Assembly (NCBI GenBank): GCA_001969505.1
Contig: LSSK01000098.1
Coordinates: 1-38,948, forward strand
Direction: 5' to 3'
From: Zancudomyces culisetae
Taxonomy: Eukaryota > Kickxellomycota > Harpellomycetes > Harpellales > Legeriomycetaceae
DNA length: 38,948 nt
In this document: one piece after another, positions 22,589 through 32,391 of the stretch
How positions within the stretch are numbered: the first letter of the stretch is position 1
How the letters are laid out: every line of letters begins with the position of its first letter
The notes under the pieces: generated by a model
The model's database searches: none
Told to the model about the DNA's origin: nothing
Seen by the model: only the letters and a program-made list of their open reading frames with translations
Translations under genes and position numbers: made by a program

Positions 22589-24444
22589 TATATCACCTTT
22601 AATCTATTGTTTCTATGCTCCAATTCTTGCTGACATTAAAAAAAAACTTTTTTTTCGCTATATTTCACTTGTTCAGCATCAGCTATCACAAAATGATGAA
22701 TGAATTTGATTAATTTTACCCATCCCTCAGTTTATTTGAAAGAAGCTAGAAGGATATTGGATAAATTCAATACGCTAACGAATGGATTCAGAGGAGGATG
22801 GTTATCAATCATCACACCATTACACAAGCTCCAGTCATTTCTAGGGTACAAAGGAAGAAGCACTTAACACTTTTTTTAAAAAAAAAAACTGGCGGTACAC
22901 CAGTAATGCTTTATTTTTATCACGAGTTGCTAGGCACCCTGCGATGAGTATCCTATAGTTGTACGTATATCACCAAATGTCCAAGCTACTTCAAAGTAAA
23001 TGAACTTTTAATAAAATTCAACTTCCGAGAAACATGCATATTATTGGTGTAGCAATTACACTAACAGGAAGCAGGACAAAAACTGGTGATATCTTTATTT
23101 TTGTATTCTGTTACATGTCCTCCCCAGCACTTTTTACTAAAACCAAACTTTATGATACGAGGTTTTCAGTACAAAAAAAATGTAAAAGGAAATATGTGGG
23201 TGTAAATTCTTACTGTATATGCTAGCCCAGCAGCTTCTGCTATCACAAATTGGGGCGTAACGTGGATTGGAATGGCTGACAAAACATGTAAAACATATGC
23301 CTTAGCATTATTGTATTTTTACACAATTCCACTCAGTCAGATACATTTTTCTGCTTCCCCAACCAAAAAAAGCAAAACGAGTTATCGCCAAGTACACCCA
23401 TAAAAATAAAAAAATAAAAAAATAAAAAACAAACACATGATCGCTTTTCACTACATCCCGTTCACGAAAAAAAAAAGATATGAATTTGTTGTAATTGATA
23501 CTCAATACCTGTAGTGTGGGTATTAGCATGGGGTTTAGAGCAGTGCTGTGATTGAAGAAGAAAATCACAAGAGAAGCGTACTGATGCTATTATATGAAGA
23601 AAACACTGGAAGCTATTTATTGCATTTGCCAGTATATCTGAAAGAGGAAGGTTGTGGTTACCATTAAGCAATTGCCAGTCTCCTTATAAGTTGTGTGTCC
23701 GTTTTAAAAATACTTTTAATTGAGGTACATGGCATGCTGATGTTCTTAAGTGGTGATATATACATGATTTTTTGTGAAAGAAATTCCGAGAAATACAGAT
23801 AAGTAACTTGCAAGAAAACAAAAAAATATCTACCCTGTTTTTTTTTACACAAAAGTTTGGGCTGGATACCTCTTCTCCATTAAAAGGAATGAGTGACTTA
23901 TGATTATTTTGTTTTGACTAAGCTTGCACTGCCTTTTTAAAGGTTGTATTCTTGATTTGCAATGATATGATTGAAATGGCTTTTCAATAAACAAAAAAAA
24001 AAAAAGCACACACAACGTCCTCAATAGGAAGAGTACTACCTTGCAGTACAACATTTTCAGATGACAGGAGCATTCTTCTATGTGAATGTCATCAGTTTAT
24101 AGATATGATGAAAGTAGCAAAAAATATTTAGCCCTTAAGATACTTTACATTAAACAAAGAAAAAAATAAAAACGTATATAAGCACATTAACATCCTTCTT
24201 CCATCACCCATTACATCTTGTAAAGCTAATCCAAAAGTAACTTCAGTACGAATAAACTATTTGTAACTCAAATACACAAAAAGACACTTCTTTTGTGTAG
24301 ATTAATCTTGAACAAAAGAATATTGAAACAAAACACTGTATAAAAAGACAAGGCAAAAATCGCGAGCCTATATTCGCTTTTCGGAACATACTGTTAAAGC
24401 TACTATTTATCAAATCCAAAGTCCAAAGGAAAAAAAGTTCAAAA
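22589..24444. other. Intergenic region with no supportable large gene
   Basis: 1.86 kb between the divergent NDUFAF7 gene and the small KVTF gene. A 20-codon acidic/Ser-rich ORF begins at about 22782 and could be a first exon, but I see no partner exon. An A/T-rich run of AAAAATA-type units lies at 23400-23430. No RNA gene recognised. Confidence 0.45.
24339..24347 (+). promoter_or_regulatory. TATA-like box of the small KVTF gene
   Basis: TATAAAAAG lies about 100 bp before the ATG at 24445. Together with an A-rich leader directly before the ATG (CAAAAATG) it supports transcription of the short gene. Confidence 0.45.
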
Positions 24445-24618
24445 ATGGGAATATGTTATGACGGTAACAAGATAAACAGAGATACATATGCTCAAAACGA
24501 GGAACTGGAGTATATGAACCATGATAGACCTTCAAAAAGAAAGAAAGTTACTTTTAACGATGAACCTGATGTGTTTTATACATATTCACCGTTAGAATAT
24601 AGTCGGGGAATTGATTGA
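24445..24618 (+). CDS. Small protein with RVxF-like KVTF motif and C-terminal YSPLEYSRG motif
   Basis: A 57-residue frame that a 60-codon ORF cutoff would miss. The N-terminal half is polar. The C-terminal half is basic-then-acidic: PSKRKKVTFNDEPDVFYTYS followed by PLEYSRGID. KKVTF fits the RVxF docking motif used by regulators of protein phosphatase 1. The block V-x-F, a short acidic spacer, V, Y-T-Y-S-x-x-E-Y-x-R is of a kind I recall in many otherwise unrelated fungal proteins, usually ending YDRS. I cannot name a family. Coding is supported by the TATA box, the A-rich context of the ATG and the non-random motif at the end; the length alone would not be convincing. A role as PP1 regulator is inference. 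Confidence 0.6.
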   Translation: MGICYDGNKINRDTYAQNEELEYMNHDRPSKRKKVTFNDEPDVFYTYSPLEYSRGID

Positions 24619-25756
24619 GAATTGTAGATCTAGTATTAATTAATTCTATACAAAGAAGCGTGAAATGTCAAGGAAAAAAATTACGGCAAAATTACAAATA
24701 TTTGCAACAGTAACCTCAACAAAGCTAGAACACAATCGCAGTTCTGTTTAGTACAGCGCTGTACATTTTACTGCAACATGTCTAGATATGTGTGCGCTTG
24801 GTTGTATGTTTATTTATATAAATAAAATGTAGCATTTGTATAGTGGTCAGGTGGAAAGTTCTCGAGAATTGATGTCGAAATGGGAATTGGTATAATGTAT
24901 CTCAGTGTCATTAGTGTTTCCTCTAACCCATTTTCCTACATTTTTGACACACTGGACGCAGTTATTGTTGTGCATTAACGTTCACCGTTTTCGAAAAGAC
25001 AAACAACCGTGTTCCATAATTTCTCAATAAACATAATACTATTATTGTCAAATGCATAGATGGTCAATTTTGGGTTTGTATCTCGGTAGAAGTAAAAGAC
25101 ATTTTTTAAATATTTTTATAAGTTTTGTAGACGCAATAATACCATTAGATTAAGAGGATAAGCATAACTGTTTCTATAACACGATCACCTATAATAGCAT
25201 TTTATTGCGAATGTTTTTGCACTTTTGGCCGAATCTCAAAATATCATCATGTTTTCAAAACAATCGTTTTGCGCAAGGTCCTTTTTTCTTGGATAACTTA
25301 TGTAAAATGCGTACATTTTTATACGTTTGAAATTTTTTACTTGGAATTGGTAATAGGGGAGGGGATGGTGGTTGGCTCAAGCGATTTTTTTGAATAATTA
25401 AAAAGGATGGCTTGTGTTTAAACCCGCTCATAAAAAATGAAAGTTCTTGATAATTCCAAATTCCATGTTCCACAGCAGAATTGTAGATAAGCTCAATTCC
25501 GGGTTTTGCTAGGGCATAGGGTGGGAAAAAAGCACAAAATAATCTGGGTTCAAAATGTGGAGACCCCCATAATTTTGACATAGCAGTTCCAGAACCTTTT
25601 TTTTTGTTTCAAAAATGAAAAAAGCCGTTAAAAAACACAGAAGGGTTAAATACTATTTAAAAGGAGGTCGAAGGGTAACCCAACAAAAGGGAAAAAAATA
25701 TAAAACTACTCACAAATAGGGCAGAAAAAAGAAAGGTCACATAGACAAAAATCAAA
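24619..25756. other. Intergenic region with one doubtful minus-strand ORF
   Basis: 1.1 kb between the small KVTF gene and the isovaleryl-CoA dehydrogenase gene. Apart from the minus-strand ORF at 25255-25581, listed separately, nothing recognisable was seen. Confidence 0.45.
25255..25581 (-). CDS. Doubtful hypothetical ORF, 108 aa
   Basis: The frame starts MSKLWGSPHFEPRL and is rich in Phe, Pro and Lys with a basic C-terminus (KLSKKKGPCAKRL). It is divergent from the isovaleryl-CoA dehydrogenase gene, 175 bp away. I recognise no domain, and ORFs of this length occur by chance in this window, so it may be only promoter DNA. Confidence 0.2.
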   Translation of the reverse strand: MSKLWGSPHFEPRLFCAFFPPYALAKPGIELIYNSAVEHGIWNYQELSFFMSGFKHKPSFLIIQKNRLSQPPSPPLLPIPSKKFQTYKNVRILHKLSKKKGPCAKRLF

Positions 25757-27001
25757 ATGCTTATGCGATTAAAGCTTCGAAACAACTTCAAGGCCACAAC
25801 CAATATTTTCAGGGCACCACAACATAAAGGAATAAGCACTTATAATGTTGCGGTAGCTGGGCTGACCTCTGAACAGCACGAGTTTCGCGAAGCAGTAAGC
25901 TCCTTTGTGGATAAAGAGCTTTCACCAAGAGCGGCACAGATAGATAAGGATAATGAGTTTCCAAATGATATGTGGAAAAAATTTGGAGATATGGGGTTGT
26001 TAGGAATTACAGTCGCGCAGAAATACGGAGGTTTGGGACAGGGATATCTTGAACATTGTATAGCCATGGAACAGATTTCGCGAGGCTCTGGCTCGGTTGG
26101 GCTATCGTATGGAGCGCACTCGAATTTGTGTGTAAATCAGATCCATAGGAATGGAAATGAGCAGCAAAAAGAAAAATATCTTCCAAAATTGATTTCAGGA
26201 GATCACGTCGGAGCGCTAGCAATGAGTGAACCAGGATCAGGCTCAGACGTAGTATCTATGAGACTTAAGGCGGAGCGAAAGGGTGATAAGTACATTTTAA
26301 ATGGAAATAAGTTTTGGATAACAAATGGACCAGATGCAGATGTATTGGTGGTGTATGCAAAAACGGACATGAGTGCAGGACCAAAAGGCATAACAGCATT
26401 TATTATTGAAAAGGGGTTCAAGGGATTCAGTACCCACCAAAAGCTTGATAAACTTGGAATGAGGGGCTCTAACACATGCGAACTGGTGTTTGAAAACTGT
26501 GAGGTTCCAGTTGAAAACGTACTCGGTGATGTTGGGAAGGGCGTGTATGTGTTGATGTCAGGGCTTGAGTATGAAAGATTGGTGCTTGCAGCAGGGCCAC
26601 TTGGGCTTATGCAGGCAGCGTTGGACATTACAGTTGACTACGTACACACACGGAAACAGTTTGGCAAGGCGATAGGGGAGTTTCAGCTTATCCAGGGCAA
26701 ATTGGCTGACATGTATACCAAACTCAACGCATCACGGGCATATACATATGCAGTGGCACGCGCTTGTGATGACGGACATGCAAGCAACAAGGACTGCGCT
26801 GGTGTGATTTTGTATTCAGCAGAGCGTGCAACTGAGGTGGCGTTGGATGCGATCCAGTGCTTGGGTGGGAATGGATATATCAATGACTACCCAACAGGAC
26901 GAATTCTTAGGGATGCCAAGCTCTATGAGATCGGAGCGGGAACTAGCGAAATCCGTAGAATGCTTATTGGAAGAGAGTTTAACAAAGAATTTTCTCATTA
27001 G
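25757..27001 (+). CDS. IVD: Isovaleryl-CoA dehydrogenase, mitochondrial
   Basis: A single exon of 414 residues. The first 30 residues are basic, lack acidic residues and look like a mitochondrial presequence. The acyl-CoA dehydrogenase fold follows: helical N-domain, [11 protein letters not shown] (FAD/substrate loop), [20 protein letters not shown] in the middle beta domain, [17 protein letters not shown], and the C-terminal domain with [19 protein letters not shown] and [17 protein letters not shown]. The Glu at residue 273 in [20 protein letters not shown] sits where isovaleryl-CoA dehydrogenase carries its catalytic base, unlike most acyl-CoA dehydrogenases, which use a later Glu. This favours IVD over short- or medium-chain enzymes. 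It oxidises isovaleryl-CoA to 3-methylcrotonyl-CoA in leucine breakdown. The initiation codon may be Met1 or Met3. Confidence 0.95.
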   Translation: MLMRLKLRNNFKATTNIFRAPQHKGISTYNVAVAGLTSEQHEFREAVSSFVDKELSPRAAQIDKDNEFPNDMWKKFGDMGLLGITVAQKYGGLGQGYLEHCIAMEQISRGSGSVGLSYGAHSNLCVNQIHRNGNEQQKEKYLPKLISGDHVGALAMSEPGSGSDVVSMRLKAERKGDKYILNGNKFWITNGPDADVLVVYAKTDMSAGPKGITAFIIEKGFKGFSTHQKLDKLGMRGSNTCELVFENCEVPVENVLGDVGKGVYVLMSGLEYERLVLAAGPLGLMQAALDITVDYVHTRKQFGKAIGEFQLIQGKLADMYTKLNASRAYTYAVARACDDGHASNKDCAGVILYSAERATEVALDAIQCLGGNGYINDYPTGRILRDAKLYEIGAGTSEIRRMLIGREFNKEFSH

Positions 27002-27077
27002 TGTGTTTTCTTTATTATTGGTACAAAACGTAAATAAAATCAAAGTCAAAATATATGGTGGTGGTATGAGGTCAGAA

Positions 27078-28886
27078 TCAAGACCAAATGTTTATTTTTC
27101 CGCTCGCATTTCCGGCTGCAATAATTGATAGTTCTGGATGGAAAACGCAAACCGCGGGGACTGTAGTAACGTCTTTTCTGTCATAAAGGGATACTACAGA
27201 GTCTAGGGAGCGACCAGAAAAGACATCAACGCGATGGTCCATATTTCCCACCACAAAGCAGCGGGGGAACAAGGGAGATGGATGCCAACGCGCCCGCAGC
27301 ATGGTAACCCATCTACCAGTGCGGTTGTTGTGGTATCTAGATTGCTTATCAGTGATGCTTTTTTGAGCCGAATCCCAGGACCATACTGCAACTGTATTAT
27401 TGAATGATGTGGATAACAATTGGGATCCATCCGGACTGAAATATACAGACGTTATCGAATTTACCTCACCAGCTTCATCCAAAAGAGTGGGTTGTGGTGG
27501 TGAGGTGGCGTCAGTAAAGGTTGGTTTGATCATATTACGGACATCCCAGATCTTGATTGATCGGTCATTTGAGCTCGTAGCGACAATGTTTGAATCGGTT
27601 GGATGAACAGAAACACATCCTATGCGCTTCTCGTGAAACTGGTGTGTAACAGCATGGTTTTGTTTTCGAGGGTCAACATACCCACATACCCCACTGACGG
27701 TTGAAAACCAGACCAGTGGACTATTTCCACGCTGTTGCCCTTTGAATTGCAGGTCCATACATACTATCATTGGGTCATCAGCAAGACTCAATAATTCCAC
27801 AAACCCTGTTGGATGGCTCAAATCCAACTGTCGAATCGATCCGTCATATCCGGTTGTGTATACCATATTTGGGTTCTGTGTTGGGATGGATATGTTGGAA
27901 CACGCCTCCGAATGTGGTTGAAAATCAAACAGCTCGTCACTCTGTTCATCTGTAGTCTCTTGCTTTTCGTTCTTTATGACACTGTGCTCCTCATCAGTGT
28001 ATGTTTCAATCTTGGCCTCGATGTCGCTATCATCACCAGCATCAACTCCTTTTTCCTTCTTTATCGCTTTTTTAGAGCCATTTTTATCTAAGTTTCCTGC
28101 TATTCTGGATTGGATTCTTTTCCAGTCTTTACTAACATAATCATCACCGTTTACTTTCCAAAATCCCAATCTCCCAACTTTATCCCCAGCACAAACCAAC
28201 ACATTTTCCTGGGAGGGGTGGAACGCCATGCTATAAATTCTGTCGCTTGCTATCTGGATATTTTTAGCTGCATGTCGAATTGAAAATCCAGAAAAAATTT
28301 CTCCCAAGGCCTCCCGCTCCAACTTCTCCAGAGCTGTGGGTGTTCTAACCGCCTCTTGGCTTTCAAAAGTGTATCCTGTGTCTTCGTTCTTGATCTTCAC
28401 AGAGCCATCACCACTATCTCCACCGTTTTCTTCGTTTTTTATTTGTATAAACTTGAAGTATTTTGTCTCTTCCTCTTCAAGCCCAACAACCTTTCCCAGC
28501 GATCCGTTATTGACTCTTCCATTTGCTCCAGAACCAGCACCTCTTCTCCCACCCTCAAGTAGCTCATATTCAAGTTTATATCCCTTATCTTTGAGGTTTC
28601 CATTGTCTTCTTGGTCATTAGCCTCTTTTTTCACTGAAGATCTTAGTACCCTATCGCTTTTCGCTGGGACGGTATTGCCACTTGCTCGCGCCTTTTTCCT
28701 TGCTGCTACATCATTTCCATCGGCCACAACTTTTCGTGTTCTGATTTTGGTTTCTGCTGGCTTTTGTTCTCGCTTTTTTTGGTCTTGTGGTGCTGCAGGT
28801 TTTGAGGATTTGAACAAACCCAAGCTTTTTAGTATTTCTTCATTCTTGCGGATGTTTTCCTGTCGCTCTAATTCATACTTGTTCAT
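27078..28886 (-). CDS. CMR1: WD40 DNA-damage-binding protein Cmr1 (WDR76 family)
   Basis: A single exon of 602 residues ending in NIWS. The first 190 residues are basic, polar and low in complexity, opening with MNKYELERQENIRKNEEIL, a Cmr1-type start. The segment TALEKLEREALGEIFSGFSI leads into the WD40 propeller at about residue 200: IYSMAFHPSQENVLVCAGDK, then GRLGFWKV. An acidic insert at about 260-320 separates this from YTTGYDGSIRQLDL, IGCVSVHPTDSNIVATSSND, RSIKIWDVRN and ITSVYFSPDGSQLLSTSFNN. Cmr1 binds DNA and chromatin, relocates to the intranuclear quality-control site after replication stress and is linked to transcription and chromatin. It converges on IVD with only 76 bp between the stops. 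Confidence 0.93.
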   Translation of the reverse strand: MNKYELERQENIRKNEEILKSLGLFKSSKPAAPQDQKKREQKPAETKIRTRKVVADGNDVAARKKARASGNTVPAKSDRVLRSSVKKEANDQEDNGNLKDKGYKLEYELLEGGRRGAGSGANGRVNNGSLGKVVGLEEEETKYFKFIQIKNEENGGDSGDGSVKIKNEDTGYTFESQEAVRTPTALEKLEREALGEIFSGFSIRHAAKNIQIASDRIYSMAFHPSQENVLVCAGDKVGRLGFWKVNGDDYVSKDWKRIQSRIAGNLDKNGSKKAIKKEKGVDAGDDSDIEAKIETYTDEEHSVIKNEKQETTDEQSDELFDFQPHSEACSNISIPTQNPNMVYTTGYDGSIRQLDLSHPTGFVELLSLADDPMIVCMDLQFKGQQRGNSPLVWFSTVSGVCGYVDPRKQNHAVTHQFHEKRIGCVSVHPTDSNIVATSSNDRSIKIWDVRNMIKPTFTDATSPPQPTLLDEAGEVNSITSVYFSPDGSQLLSTSFNNTVAVWSWDSAQKSITDKQSRYHNNRTGRWVTMLRARWHPSPLFPRCFVVGNMDHRVDVFSGRSLDSVVSLYDRKDVTTVPAVCVFHPELSIIAAGNASGKINIWS

Positions 28887-29345
28887 TGTTCTTCGGTTTT
28901 TCCCCAGATATTTATTTTTTGAACTGAGTTGATATTTGACTCTTTCTACGTGTATTGATCTTTTCTACCTATGCTATGCCTAGTTGATCATATATTCAAC
29001 CTCCAAAAACTCTAGTATATAGGTAACAAAAAAAGGCTTTTTAATTTCTAAGATTTTTATGGAAAAAAAATTTTCAAGGCCATTGGGTGGCGCTGTTTAC
29101 TTTTGAGATTACTGGTCCAATCTCATGATGTGCTTTTCAAAAGCGGTAAAGAATAGGGGGAGAGGAAGAACAAGAACCAAAAAGGTTCATATCTTGGTTA
29201 GCTATAGATGCGTGTGTATAGATCCTTTATTAGCACAATATATCGAAACTCAATTTGGTATCTATATCTTGAACACATTGATGTTTTTAATAGTTAAAGA
29301 TTAAAATATACTGATAAAATAGTGATACTAGTGTAATAGAACGAA
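28887..29345. other. Spacer between Cmr1 and proteasome genes
   Basis: 459 bp on the promoter side of Cmr1 and the 3' side of the proteasome gene. AT-rich; no ORF or RNA recognised. Confidence 0.5.
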
Positions 29346-30388
29346 TTATTCCTCGGTCTTTGACTCTTTTTCTGCTATGTGTTTTTTCAACAGCGAATCC
29401 GTTTCAGATGAAGTGAATTGGTGGATTTTGGGTGTACCATCGACAAGTGACAAGGTTGCAAACTCAACTATAAAATGAACAAAAGTTAAAATATTTAGCC
29501 TGAATATGCCGAAGCATCACCAATAGAATTGTTGAACATATGTATACTTACAATTATCACTGTCAAGTTTGGCAGTATCAGTGAGTTTGACCATGATTTT
29601 GCAAGCCAAATCTACTGCATCTTGGAGGCTCATTTCTATATCTTCATCTTTTTTATATTCCTGCTTTAGTATGCTTTGTGCGGAGGAGCTGTTTTCACCA
29701 ACACAAGTGGCCTTCCAACCAGAGTAGTTTCCAGCGGGGTCGGTTTGGTAGAGCTGAAAGCCTATTATTGGATCCCATCCCGCAACAACGAACGATACAC
29801 CAAATGGCCTCAACCCACCAAACTGCGTATAACCCTGCTTGATATCACAAAGTCTACCTACTAGATTCTCGACAGGAATCAGGTCGTCGTATCGCATCAA
29901 GTAGCCTTGTGAAACTACTCTTCCCTCGTTAATAAGTAGATTTGCATCGGAGGTGATTCCTGCTACACCCGCAATTATATTTCTATTTAGTAAATATATA
30001 CAAAAGTCAGGAATATAAATACGGAAATGGATATAAATGCTCAGGATTGTTGAGCGAATGTTATTGTTCGCTGGTATTACTTGTTAATTTCGTAAATCTT
30101 TTCTCCCTCAACCGAAATTTCTAGCAGCTTTGAAAACTTTTGCCTAACTGCTGCGATTACAATTCCCTCATCGCTCAGGATTCCTAAAACTGTTCCTGCA
30201 TGTGAAATTGCTTCCATCGCATATTCCACCTGGTACAATCGCCCTATTGTATTAGTACAAATACAATTCTATGTAAAAAACTCTGCCATTCAAATTGCTT
30301 ATGGAAAAGAATGAGCCAAAGTAAAGTGAGAGTTGCATTTACCTTCAGGTGAAAATATCGTTGTTCTCGAATCGTATCGTCTAGACAT
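29346..30388 (-). CDS. PRE9: 20S proteasome alpha-3 subunit (Pre9/PSMA4)
   Basis: Four exons (30388-30343, 30243-30081, 29982-29552, 29467-29346; introns 99, 98 and 84 nt) give 253 residues. The N-terminus matches the alpha4-type human PSMA4 signature almost exactly: [20 protein letters not shown], then [18 protein letters not shown]. Later blocks are [59 protein letters not shown] and a charged C-terminus ([13 protein letters not shown]). Alpha subunits form the gated outer rings of the 20S core and lack catalytic Thr. The splice sites were placed so that each conserved block is intact; the second donor is GTAATA. The usual length is 250-260 residues. I looked for a PACE element (GGTGGCAAA) upstream and did not see an exact copy. 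Confidence 0.96.
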
Positions 30389-31331
30389 TTTCCTTGTTTA
30401 TATATAGCTATACCTTTTCTTTTTTTCCAATAACTTTTTCTTTATAATTCTTATGAACTGCAGTGTTGCCTCCCTTTTTGTTGGAAAATAAAAACTAAGT
30501 TACGCTTGGCTTTTGTATTGTCTTTATTTAGTTTTATCGAAGAGGGTAATATGTAGATGCTTACGGTTGGTAGATTTGTATATGTTGAGTATTATCCTCC
30601 AAGATAGTAAATACACTTAAGCCCCGGTACAAATCTTTGTGGTTACACTGATGTGTATAGAACAATTGGTATGAGTATTTGCAAAGATAGGAATTTTTTT
30701 TTTCAAGATTTTTATAAATAATTCTTGTTTTTAATATTATTTTAATTTTATATTGCTTTCGTTGCTACTGTTTTGTTTTTGTGCAAGAATTTACGTCATC
30801 AAACGCCAAAAATTGGTAGCCCGATATTTACGACCAATTTCAAGCATTTTTTTCGAGTCAATATACGAGAATAAAAATGATGCTGCATTTTGTTTCGGTG
30901 TTCAATTCTGTAGTCTGCACTGAACGAAGTGGCAGATATAGTAGAGTTAGTTAATGGAATTCAGCGTTTAATAAAAGGCATTCAGCCCCAAGGACGTGAT
31001 TGCTAGAGTATTTTTTGTATCACTGTCATGGTATTGAGTTTTACTAGCCAGTTTCCACATTTAAGCAGGAAATACAATTCGTCTTGCATAAAATTCATAA
31101 ACTAGCCCAGTTTCACCTGAGTAATAAGCTCTAGCCGAATCTCTTCATTTATTTATTTATTTATTCTTAACTAAAACAACACACGACCCTCAAGAAAAAA
31201 GACGAAATAATGAAGAGCGATGGTCGAAGAAAAGTGATATATTAAAGCAGAAATAAGACACAACAGTGTAGGGTATATATACGCATCCATACGTATTAGA
31301 AGCACTATTGGTTAAGGATGGTCGGTCGTGT
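30389..31331. other. Intergenic spacer
   Basis: 943 bp between the proteasome and Spc1 genes. It holds a short ATTT tetranucleotide run at 31146-31164 and otherwise AT-rich DNA, with no ORF of note. Confidence 0.5.
31146..31164. repeat. ATTT tetranucleotide microsatellite
   Basis: Nearly five tandem ATTT units in the spacer between the proteasome and Spc1 genes. Confidence 0.9.
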
Positions 31332-31828
31332 TTACTTTTTTTCATCCTTTTTGCTCAGCCAAGTGACAGGGTTTTTGTTGTACATGGGTAGTGGAAATGT
31401 TACCAAAAAAACGGTGATAACTGAACCGGCAAGATAAGTATAAAATACAAGTGAAATATCTTGGAAGACCTGACCAACAGCTATGCTAGCAATCTATATT
31501 TAACGTATAAATTTTTGCCATTCAGTTGATGCTGTTATTATTCTTGCTAAACTGCATTGAATAGAGTAAAAAAGCTGTATAAAAATTCACATTTCAAATT
31601 AAAAACGTTACAAGACATACCATGAAGAACACGAGTAGAATGGTCGAAAGTCGAGAGACTAATTCCTGCCCGGAAAAGTCCTAATTCATTTAGTATACTA
31701 AATGTTAAATTTAGAAATGCAAATATGTCGAGGGTGCCAAGTCGGGGGAATTTGCTGGGCGTAAACATTAAAATACTGGACCTACTTACTATTTTTCCAA
31801 AGTTTTTAATTTGCTGGACTACAAGCAT
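31332..31828 (-). CDS. SPC1: Signal peptidase complex subunit Spc1 (SPCS1, 12-kDa subunit)
   Basis: Three short exons (31828-31790, 31665-31621, 31493-31332; introns 124 and 127 nt, all phase 0) give 81 residues; the gene is invisible as a single ORF. The N-terminal segment MLVVQQIKNFGKIELVSRLS leads into two membrane helices at about 16-37 and 42-63. The family-defining end is present: FPLPMYNKNPVTWLSKKDEK, equivalent to the PPWPxYxxHPxKWL ending of Spc1. Spc1 is a small non-catalytic subunit of the ER signal peptidase and helps it discriminate signal peptides from membrane segments. The splice donors are GTAAGT and GTATGT and the acceptors GGCAG and ATATAG, and joining them places the two helices in one frame. 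The length fits the family (80-100 residues). Confidence 0.85.
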
Positions 31829-32391
31829 CTTTTGATCTTTTCTTACTTTCGAGTATACGGCTGGGCTTTTACTATTACTTTTTTGCAGAATACAAAGGCA
31901 ACTTAATGGAAGTAGTTAATTTTTTAAACTAAATAATCACATATTCTTGAAAGTGTTAAAAGAACAAGCCATTTAATACGTGGGATTAATTCAAGTGAAC
32001 AGAAAAATGTAATGTAATAAATGCTACCAATTTGGTACGTTTTATTTTCGGCCAAAAAAAATCATAGTTGTCTAACTATAAGATCCACACATAGCAACAT
32101 TGCCTAAAAAAAACAGTCAATCTATTGAAAAGCGAAAACAAACTATAAACAGATTAATACTTGCGAATCTATACGATATGAACGGTGGTGCAAGGTTTAT
32201 TTAAGTCTATCATGAAAAATTAAAATATTAAAGAACATACTAGCACCCACTAATAGAGATACGAAACAATAAGCGACTATATGCAAAACTCACACCCACC
32301 CAAGCAAGTTTCTTTTGGGAGGAACCAAGATATGCTATTAAATACAATGGTAAAAAGCGCTCTAGAATTTGTCGAGAATGGGATACAGAAA
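31829..32391. other. Spacer between Spc1 and Bir1 genes
   Basis: 563 bp, AT-rich, holding the promoter of Spc1 and the 3' flank of Bir1. No gene recognised. Confidence 0.5.

Noticed and set aside
22782-22844. 20-codon acidic/Ser-rich ORF as a first exon
   Set aside because: No convincing donor or downstream partner exon was found.
26203-26628. 141-residue minus-strand ORF
   Set aside because: Antisense shadow of the highly conserved isovaleryl-CoA dehydrogenase gene.
28336-28932. 198-residue plus-strand Ser/Phe-rich ORF
   Set aside because: Antisense of the low-complexity N-terminus of Cmr1, whose WD40 frame is clear.
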